In this document: piece after piece, positions 1 through 5,631 of the stretch | Layout: every line of letters starts with the position of its first letter | Position numbering within the stretch: position 1 is the stretch's first letter | NCBI GenBank assembly: GCA_003219225.1 | Contig: QHPZ01000018.1 | Span: 1 to 11,714 of the forward strand | DNA from: Verrucomicrobiota bacterium | GTDB lineage: Bacteria; Verrucomicrobiota; Verrucomicrobiia; Chthoniobacterales; UBA10450 | DNA length: 11,714 nucleotides | Reading direction: 5' to 3' | Position numbers and translations under genes: made by a program | Notes under the pieces: model-generated | Databases searched by the model: none | Told to the model about the DNA's origin: nothing | Seen by the model: only the letters and a program-made list of their open reading frames with translations

Positions 1-222
1 GGCCCGCAACTGCTTCAATACCTCGGCGCCGTCCAGATCGGGCATTGCGAAATCGAGCAGCAATAGCGACGGCTGCTCGCGTCGAATTAAACTTAGTGCT
101 TCGACTCCGCTCGCGCATTCCTTGCAGCGATAACCGGCGGTGGACAGGGTGCGGACAAGCAGCCGGCGACTGGCGCCATCGTCATCCACGATCAAGATTT
201 GGCCATTGGATTTGCTTCGCAT
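1..222 (-). CDS. Response regulator receiver domain, N-terminal part (runs off the window)
   Basis: Reading the minus strand from an ATG at 222 gives 74 open codons up to the window edge. The translation is a CheY-like receiver domain: hydrophobic strand 1 with the acidic triplet D13-D15 (ILIVDDDG), and a phospho-acceptor D57 in LLLLDFAMPDLDG, the classical strand-3 motif followed by the MPxxDG turn. By family knowledge a partner histidine kinase phosphorylates D57. The C-terminal half, with the conserved Thr/Ser and Lys and any output domain, lies outside, so I cannot say whether it is a stand-alone receiver or a DNA-binding regulator. A GGAG lies about 10 nt before the ATG, a weak ribosome-binding site. 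It is transcribed divergently from the lipoprotein gene at 408. The receiver assignment is firm; the specific role is unknown. Confidence 0.88.
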   Translation of the reverse strand, partial: MRSKSNGQILIVDDDGASRRLLVRTLSTAGYRCKECASGVEALSLIRREQPSLLLLDFAMPDLDGAEVLKQLRA

Positions 223-358
223 TCTCGTTCAACTCCACGTCATCCGGCGGAGGTCCTTACCTTTACATGTCGATTTTGCCTTCGCCGACGCCAGCTTAAC
301 CCGTTGCACCTGGCAAAAGTTTCGAGCTGATCCCGTTCCAGCAGAGGCAATTTAGCGA

Positions 359-387
359 TTGGCAAGCACTCGGAACACGGGTACTTT
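359..387 (+). promoter_or_regulatory. Possible sigma70-type promoter before the small lipoprotein
   Basis: TTGGCA (359-364), a 17-nt spacer and TACTTT (382-387) lie 20 nt before the ATG at 408. The -35 matches five of six consensus bases and the -10 three of six. The rest of the 185-bp gap between the divergent genes (223-407) shows nothing I can name. This is a weak prediction from spacing and base match only. Confidence 0.22.
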
Positions 388-407
388 CTCCGCAGCCACT
401 CACCCTT

Positions 408-791
408 ATGAAGCTCACGCTGTCGCTTGCGTTGCTAGCCGTCTTCTTCATTTGCTCGTGTTCTGACGTGGAGGAGGTGCCGCGCGCCCCTCATCGCGTC
501 GCGCGCTATCCTGGGCCGGAAGAATATCCGCCTCAACAGCAACCATTCAATCCCAACGCGCCGCCGCAGCCGGAAAATGTCGCGCCCGAGCAACCGGCGA
601 ACGCGCCTGCGCCGACGGCCGTGGCCACTCAGGCGCAAAAAGGCGATCATCCTTACGGCATCCCCGTTCCGGGTAAGCCGCATGTTGTGGAGAGTCCGTT
701 TTCCCCGGGCAAATATGTCGATGTAGAGGGTTTCCCACCGGGCACGGAGGTAAAGGACCCTTACACGGGCAAGATTTTTCTCGTCCCATAA
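408..791 (+). CDS. Small Pro-rich lipoprotein of unknown function
   Basis: The 127-aa product begins with a lysine and a hydrophobic stretch ending in I-C-S-C, so C18 is a plausible lipidation site for signal peptidase II. The preceding cysteine at 16 is unusual but acceptable. Residues 19-80 are low-complexity and rich in Pro, Gln and Ala, looking like a flexible tether. Residues 92-127 are quite different: a compact Gly/Pro/Tyr module (SPFSPGKYVDVEGFPPGT, then a DPYTGKIFLVP end) that looks folded and conserved. I recognise this ending only as a recurring tail of small Verrucomicrobia exported proteins, and no function is known to me. The likely location is membrane-anchored in the periplasm. 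No Shine-Dalgarno precedes the ATG. It stands alone, 148 bp before aroA. Confidence 0.75.
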   Translation: MKLTLSLALLAVFFICSCSDVEEVPRAPHRVARYPGPEEYPPQQQPFNPNAPPQPENVAPEQPANAPAPTAVATQAQKGDHPYGIPVPGKPHVVESPFSPGKYVDVEGFPPGTEVKDPYTGKIFLVP

Positions 792-866
792 CTCACTCCG
801 GCGGCGCGAGAGTTGCGACTGCGGCCGAAGTTTCGGATACTGAGTGCGGGATGAACTCACGTTGCA

Positions 867-924
867 GCGTTCAAGCGTTTAAATGTCTTAGTTTTCGGCT
901 TCATCGCTCTTAACGCTTCAACGC
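867..924 (+). repeat. Imperfect inverted repeat in the aroA leader
   Basis: The left arm GCGTTCAAGCGTTTAA (867-882) pairs with the right arm TTAACGCTTCAACGC (910-924), with one C-C mismatch and one bulged T, around a 27-nt loop. If aroA is transcribed from upstream, the leader could fold into a stem ending 15 nt before the ATG at 940. There is no T-run after it, so a terminator is unlikely. A regulatory role is speculation. Confidence 0.45.
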
Positions 925-933
925 GCTTCAACG
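914..933 (+). repeat. Perfect tandem 10-mer just upstream of aroA start
   Basis: CGCTTCAACG occurs twice back to back (914-923 and 924-933), six bases before the aroA ATG. The first copy forms part of the right arm of the inverted repeat at 867-924, so the second copy could act as an alternative pairing partner. Short tandem repeats like this can vary in number by slippage. Confidence 0.6.
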
Positions 934-939
934 ATTCTC

Positions 940-2292
940 ATGGAACTACGGGTCAAGCGAGCGCCTCGAATCGACACCGAGATCACCGTTCCCGGTGATA
1001 AGAGCATTTCGCATCGCGCCGCGATTATCGCCGCCTTGTCGAACGGCGCGTGCACACTGCGCGGCTTTTTGCCGAGCGACGATTGCATGCACACGCTCAA
1101 TGCGCTGCGCGTTCTCGGCATCCAGATCGAGCAGCCCGAGCCAGACGTGATTATTGTCCACGGCAAAAAACGCGTGCTCGCGCCCCCGAAAGAGGAGATC
1201 GACTGCGGCAATTCCGCTACGACCATGCGTCTGCTTGCCGGTTTGCTTGCTGGCCAGACATTCGAGAGCCGGTTGGTTGGCAATGCTTCGCTTTCGCGCC
1301 GGCCCATGGATCGCGTGATCGCGCCGCTCCGAAAAATGGGTGCCGACATCATCGCCGAGGGTCCGGAGCAAACGCCGCCACTGCGGATTCGCGGCGGCTC
1401 GTTGCGCGGCATTCATTATCGCTCGCCAATCGCGAGCGCGCAGGTGAAGAGCGCGGTTCTGTTGGCGGGTTTATTTGCAAAAGGCAAAACGACCGTGGAC
1501 GAGCCGGCCACCAGTCGCAGTCATACCGAGGTATTGTTTAATTATTTTCTCGTCCGCACGGCCAAGGACGAAAAAGGCAGCGTCAGCGTATTCGGCGACC
1601 AAGTGCCGGAGTCGCGCGATTTCGCGATCCCGGGAGACATTTCCTCGGCGGCGTTTTGGTTGGTCGCGGCCGCGGCGCAGCCCGGTGGTCATCTACTTGT
1701 GCGCAACATCGGGCTCAATGATACGCGCACTGCCGTGCTCGGTGTGCTCGTGCGAATGGGCGCCCAGGTGCGCGAAGCAATCGAAGATGTCGATCAACTC
1801 GAGCCGCGTGGGATTGTCGAAGTGACCGGCGCGGCGCTCAAAGGCACAGTCATTCAGGGGAAGGAAGTGCCGCAGCTGATCGATGAATTGCCAGTGCTGG
1901 CCATTGCCGGAGCCCTTGCCACCGGCACGACGATCATCCGACACGCGCACGAGTTGCGTGTGAAAGAAACCGATCGCGTCGCCGCCATCGCCCACAATCT
2001 GCGCACCATGGGCGCGCAAATCATCGAGATGAATGACGGTTTGGAAATTCATGGTCCGGCGCCCCTGCACGGCGCACGCGTGGCCAGTTTCGGTGATCAC
2101 CGCATCGCCATGGCGTTTGCTGTGGCCGGTCTCTTCGCGGACGGCGAAACCGTAGTGCAGGACGCCGATTGCGTCCGCGAATCCTACCCGGGGTTCGAAG
2201 CGGCTCTCGAAGAATTCACGAGCTCAAAACGAATGCGCACGAGCACGCCCGTGATCGGCTCGCTTTCGCCGATGCGCCTGGCCGAAGAGTGA
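940..2292 (+). CDS. aroA: 5-enolpyruvylshikimate-3-phosphate synthase (class II type)
   Basis: This cytoplasmic enzyme joins phosphoenolpyruvate to shikimate-3-phosphate, step six of the shikimate pathway. The 450-aa product is slightly longer than the usual 420-430; the extra is a non-conserved tail from about residue 427. Visible motifs are PGDKSISHR (18-26) with catalytic K21, GNSATTMRL (90-98) in the PEP-binding loop, SAQVK (166-170), RSHTE (193-197), NDTR (260-263), D315 as likely general base in LIDELP, VKETDR (341-346) with E343, and GDHRIAMA (385-392). The four signatures GDK-S, SAQxK, RxHTE and NxTR together define class II EPSP synthases, and A93 replaces the glycine equivalent to E. 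coli Gly96. The start fits the family. No Shine-Dalgarno is visible. The stop directly abuts the next gene, implying one transcript with it. Confidence 0.96.
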   Translation: MELRVKRAPRIDTEITVPGDKSISHRAAIIAALSNGACTLRGFLPSDDCMHTLNALRVLGIQIEQPEPDVIIVHGKKRVLAPPKEEIDCGNSATTMRLLAGLLAGQTFESRLVGNASLSRRPMDRVIAPLRKMGADIIAEGPEQTPPLRIRGGSLRGIHYRSPIASAQVKSAVLLAGLFAKGKTTVDEPATSRSHTEVLFNYFLVRTAKDEKGSVSVFGDQVPESRDFAIPGDISSAAFWLVAAAAQPGGHLLVRNIGLNDTRTAVLGVLVRMGAQVREAIEDVDQLEPRGIVEVTGAALKGTVIQGKEVPQLIDELPVLAIAGALATGTTIIRHAHELRVKETDRVAAIAHNLRTMGAQIIEMNDGLEIHGPAPLHGARVASFGDHRIAMAFAVAGLFADGETVVQDADCVRESYPGFEAALEEFTSSKRMRTSTPVIGSLSPMRLAEE

Positions 2293-3630
2293 TTGGGTGT
2301 GGTAGCAGGCGTCCATTGCGTCGTCGCCATTGATGGCCCGGCCGCGTCGGGCAAGAGCAGCGTCGCGCGCGAGCTCGCGCGGCGTCTCGGGTTTGCATAC
2401 CTGAATTCCGGCGCGCTTTACCGCGCGATCACTTGGTATTTGCTCCAACGCGGAGTCGATCCGCGGGATCGCGCTGCCATCGTGCAAACGATCGGCTCGG
2501 TTCGGCTCAATTGCCGCATCGAAGCCAACGAGTTGCGCGTCCGCATCGACGATGTCGATCCAACCAATCATCTGCGCGATGATCCGGTGAACCGCGCCGT
2601 CTCGCCGGTGAGCACCGTTCCTGAGGTGCGCCAGATTGCGACCGCGGAAATGCGGCGGTGCGCGAAGGAGCGCAGCCTGGTCGTGGAAGGGCGCGACATC
2701 GGCTCGGTCGTTTTTCCTGGAACGCCTCACAAGTTTTACATCGATGCCGCACCAGACGTGCGATCGCGTCGTCGCGCCGCCGAAGGTTTTCTCGATGAAA
2801 TCGCCGCGCGCGACCGGGTCGATTCCTCACGCCGCGCGTCACCGCTGGTCGTCGCCGATGACGCGCATGTGATTGACACTTCCAATCTGACCATCGACGA
2901 AGTTGTCGATCAAATCCTTGCCCGATTGCGCAAGGAACATTTGCCCATTCCGCGCCGAATGAATTTTTATTACTGGCTCGGTTATCATCTCAGTCGCATG
3001 CTCGCTCGCGTGTTCTTCGGGTTTCGAATTATTCATCGCGAACGCATGATCCAGCGCGGCCCGGTCATTCTTGCCATGAATCATCAGAGCTATTTCGATC
3101 CGCCGCTTGCGGGAAATGCGAGTGATCGCGCCATCTATTTTCTGGCAAAGAAATCTTTGCTCCGGGCGCCCGTGCTCGGCCCGATCCTGCCCAAGCTCAA
3201 CGTCATTCCGGTTGAACTGGAAAAAACCGATCGCAGCGCGCTCAAGGCGGTGATTCGAATCTTGCGCGACGGCCATGCTGTCCTGGTTTTTCCCGAGGGC
3301 TCGCGCACGCCCGATGGCAGTTTGCAGCCGGCATTGCCCGGGCTTGGCTTGATCATCGCGAAAACGCGCGCCCCGGTTGTGCCGATGCGAATTTTTGGAG
3401 CGTTCGATGCGTGGCCGATCGGCGGGAAAATTCGGTTGGGACCTCGCATAACAATTGTCGTTGGCGAACCGATCCATTTTTCTGACGCCGATTTGGAGCG
3501 AGGCGGACGCGACGTCTACGGCAGCTTGAGCCGGCGCGTCATGGACGCGATCGCGGCGCTCCAGTTGCCGGCAGCTAAGGTCGACAATCGCGTAGCTCAG
3601 CAGAACTCGGCGTCCATCCTGCAACAATGA
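2293..3630 (+). CDS. cmk-plsC: Cytidylate kinase fused to 1-acyl-glycerol-3-phosphate acyltransferase
   Basis: Two enzymes in one 445-aa chain. Residues 10-210 are cytidylate kinase (CMP/dCMP phosphorylation): P-loop GPAASGKSS (15-23), LNSGALYRA (37-45), VEGRDIGSVVFP (131-142), and a lid/CMP region RDRVDSSRRASPL (173-185) ending in DTSNL. The segment before the lid helix is about 11 residues shorter than in E. coli Cmk as I recall it. Residues 223-400 are a PlsC-type acyltransferase making phosphatidic acid at the membrane: NHQSYFD (263-269, the NHx4D catalytic motif), NVIPVE (303-308), FPEGSRTPDG (333-342), and VVPM (362-365). TTG at 2293, right after the aroA stop, gives the longest frame; GTG at 2299 is an alternative. 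Separate cmk and plsC genes are often neighbours in other bacteria, so a fusion is plausible. There is no stop codon or frame change between the domains. Confidence 0.93.
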   Translation: MGVVAGVHCVVAIDGPAASGKSSVARELARRLGFAYLNSGALYRAITWYLLQRGVDPRDRAAIVQTIGSVRLNCRIEANELRVRIDDVDPTNHLRDDPVNRAVSPVSTVPEVRQIATAEMRRCAKERSLVVEGRDIGSVVFPGTPHKFYIDAAPDVRSRRRAAEGFLDEIAARDRVDSSRRASPLVVADDAHVIDTSNLTIDEVVDQILARLRKEHLPIPRRMNFYYWLGYHLSRMLARVFFGFRIIHRERMIQRGPVILAMNHQSYFDPPLAGNASDRAIYFLAKKSLLRAPVLGPILPKLNVIPVELEKTDRSALKAVIRILRDGHAVLVFPEGSRTPDGSLQPALPGLGLIIAKTRAPVVPMRIFGAFDAWPIGGKIRLGPRITIVVGEPIHFSDADLERGGRDVYGSLSRRVMDAIAALQLPAAKVDNRVAQQNSASILQQ

Positions 3631-3812
3631 ACGCGGACGAACCGTCTTCATCGCACGTTCCGCGAAGCGCGCTCATCGCGATGCTTGTCATCGTCGTGAC
3701 AATGGCGCTCGTTGCGCTTTATGCCGGTGTGCAGCGACTCCGCCGCGATCGGATCGAGCAAGTCATCGTTACTCCCGCCGCATCGGTGACACCGTCGCCC
3801 GCCGGGCCATGA
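3627..3812 (+). CDS. Small single-pass membrane protein, unknown
   Basis: A 61-aa frame whose ATG overlaps the stop of the cmk-plsC gene as ATGA, which points to translational coupling and supports it being a real gene. A short Ser/Pro-rich N-terminus is followed by one hydrophobic helix (about residues 15-34, ALIAMLVIVVTMALVALYAG), then RLRRDR, and a Thr/Pro/Ala tail. By the positive-inside rule the basic cluster after the helix would be cytoplasmic, with the N-terminus outside. I recognise no family. A role next to the membrane acyltransferase is guesswork. Confidence 0.55.
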   Translation: MNADEPSSSHVPRSALIAMLVIVVTMALVALYAGVQRLRRDRIEQVIVTPAASVTPSPAGP

Positions 3813-3854
3813 GCAGTTTCGAATAAGCCCGCAACACTGTAGTCTAACGCTGCC

Positions 3855-5594
3855 ATGAACAGATTTGTGGTTGTTGTCGTGACTGGCGCCCTCGCCTTCG
3901 GCGGTTGCCAGAAGCAGCAAAGCGAGGCTGAACGCAACGCCGAGGTCGAACGCGAAGTTCAGGCGCGGCTAACGGCCGAGCATCAGACCGCGGAACAGCA
4001 ACGGCTCGCTGAGCGCCAAGCTGAACTCGAAGCGCACGAAAAGGCGTTGGCCGACAAGGAGCGCGCGCCTGACACAAATGCTCGGGAGCCCGTGGCTGAA
4101 CCGCCCTCCGGGCAGGCCTACCCGGCGGCTCCTCGCGGCGGCGAATCCTATTCGGTTTTCTATACGCGCCTCGAGCCATTCGGCGCCTGGATTGAAACGC
4201 CGACTTACGGCTACGTCTGGCAACCGCGCAACGCAATGGAATCGCGCTCTTGGCGACCGTACACGGATGGTCATTGGGTCTACACCGATGCGGGCTGGAC
4301 TTGGATTTCCGAGGAACCGTTCGGCTGGGCTACTTATCACTACGGACGCTGGACACGCCTGCGCGGCATCGGCTGGGTTTGGGTGCCGGGCGACGAATGG
4401 GCGCCGGCGTGGGTTTCGTGGCGGGTGAGCAACGATTATGTCGGTTGGGCGCCGTTGCCGCCCGAAGCTCAGTTCGAAGCACGCGTGGGAATTCGAAACT
4501 GGGCCGACAATTATTACGACATTGGGCCGGAGCAATATTGTTTCGTGCCGACGCGTGAGATTGGATCCGAACGAATCGAGCGCGTTGTCGTTTCACCCGA
4601 GCAAAATGTGACCATCGTGAATCAAACGACCAACGTCACGAACATCACTTATAACAATACCGTCGTCGTTAATCAGGGACCGAATTATGACGAGCTCCGC
4701 GCGCGGAGTCAGCAACCGATTCCGCGGCTTCGCCTCGAGCGGCGCACAACTATTGCCGCGGAAAACCTGCGCGCGGTCGTGAAAGGTGAAGTCGTCGAGC
4801 TGCCGGCGCCGGTGATCGCGCGCGCGCAGCCAGTCGAGCGCCCGCCAATAGTGAAACAGAAAGTGAGCGAGAGCGTTGTCGAGCACGGCTGGGAGGAAGT
4901 TGCCGGGCAACCGGGGGCACAACAGGCGCGCGCCAAAATGAAAGCCGAGGCAACGCCGCCACCAAACGCGCCACCGAAAACGTTTGTCAAACCCGCGCCT
5001 GTCGCTGGTCAACCCCGCACCGCTTCACCCGCGCCACGCGTGAGCGCGCCACCGGTGGCAAGGCCGGCAATCACTCCTGTGCCGGCGTCAATGGTGTCAA
5101 CACCAGCCGCACCTCGCGTGGCTCGTCCAGCGCAAACTCCTGCACCGGCGGTTGCCGCATCGCCACGCGCTACGGCAGCGCGCCGCCCGGTCGCGACCGC
5201 AACTCCGCTGACGACACCGACACCAAGAGTAACGGCCACGCCGTTGCCCCTTGCGATACCGAGCGTTACTCCGCGACCGACGCCCGCGCCGCGCTCTCCG
5301 ACACAATCAATGTCGCTGTCGATCAGTCCGACGGTCGCGCCACCGGCTGGATTTGGACCCGCTCAAAGACAAGAACAGCGCCGGGCCGAAAAGGAACTGC
5401 GCAAGCAGGAACGCGCCGAGCAAAAACGTGAACGCTTCGAAGCTCCGACACCGACTCCGGCCACAACGGCAACTTCACCGACTGCCACGGCTCCGGCAGG
5501 TGGGCGAGGCGGGCCGCCAAACGAACAAAAAAAGCACAAACGTCCCGGCGAAGTCGAGACGTCACCTACGCCGAGCGCGACGACTTCGCCTTAG
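3855..5594 (+). CDS. DUF6600-type Trp-rich lipoprotein with Pro/Thr/Ala tail
   Basis: The 579-aa product opens with MNRF and a hydrophobic stretch ending in AFGGC, so C18 is probably lipidated (Phe at -3 is less usual). Residues 22-70 are a charged Glu/Gln/Arg/Ala segment with coiled-coil character. Residues 100-205 match the DUF6600 pattern as I know it: 14 tryptophans between 112 and 198 in repeats such as GYVWQP, WRPYTDGHWVYTDAGWTW, EPFGWATYHYGRW, GWVWVPGDEWAPAWVSWR and VGWAPLPP. A Val/Asn/Thr-rich stretch (245-275) follows, then about 250 residues of Pro/Ala/Thr low complexity interrupted by a very basic Glu/Arg/Lys block (roughly residues 510-530). A surface or cell-envelope scaffold is likely, but no biochemical function is known to me. 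It is read 42 bp after the preceding gene and ends convergent with the ligase, 37 bp away. No Shine-Dalgarno is seen. Confidence 0.85.
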   Translation: MNRFVVVVVTGALAFGGCQKQQSEAERNAEVEREVQARLTAEHQTAEQQRLAERQAELEAHEKALADKERAPDTNAREPVAEPPSGQAYPAAPRGGESYSVFYTRLEPFGAWIETPTYGYVWQPRNAMESRSWRPYTDGHWVYTDAGWTWISEEPFGWATYHYGRWTRLRGIGWVWVPGDEWAPAWVSWRVSNDYVGWAPLPPEAQFEARVGIRNWADNYYDIGPEQYCFVPTREIGSERIERVVVSPEQNVTIVNQTTNVTNITYNNTVVVNQGPNYDELRARSQQPIPRLRLERRTTIAAENLRAVVKGEVVELPAPVIARAQPVERPPIVKQKVSESVVEHGWEEVAGQPGAQQARAKMKAEATPPPNAPPKTFVKPAPVAGQPRTASPAPRVSAPPVARPAITPVPASMVSTPAAPRVARPAQTPAPAVAASPRATAARRPVATATPLTTPTPRVTATPLPLAIPSVTPRPTPAPRSPTQSMSLSISPTVAPPAGFGPAQRQEQRRAEKELRKQERAEQKRERFEAPTPTPATTATSPTATAPAGGRGGPPNEQKKHKRPGEVETSPTPSATTSP

Positions 5595-5631
5595 CCGTTG
5601 TGGCGAGACTCTGTCGAGCCGTCGAAACCGA

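Noticed and set aside
435..860. 141-codon antisense frame over the small lipoprotein
   Set aside because: The Arg-rich composition is typical of a shadow, while the plus-strand frame has a signal peptide and lipobox.
2839..3651. Long open frame (270 codons) antisense to the acyltransferase half of the Cmk fusion
   Set aside because: It shadows a gene with intact catalytic motifs, its translation has no recognisable domain or signal, and GC-rich coding DNA commonly leaves such frames open.
3835..3842. CACTGTAG before the DUF6600 gene, identical to the end of the palindromic element
   Set aside because: Only 8 bases match and no inverted partner CTACAGTG lies nearby, so chance is sufficient.
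5000..5420. Possible tandem repeats in the Pro/Thr/Ala tail of the DUF6600 lipoprotein
   Set aside because: The composition is biased, but I see no unit of fixed length repeating at the DNA level, so it is low complexity rather than a repeat array.
5595..5631. Possible bidirectional terminator between the convergent DUF6600 and ligase genes
   Set aside because: Only short GGC/GCC and GAC/GTC pairs with mismatches between them and no T-run; the symmetry is partly mirror rather than inverted.
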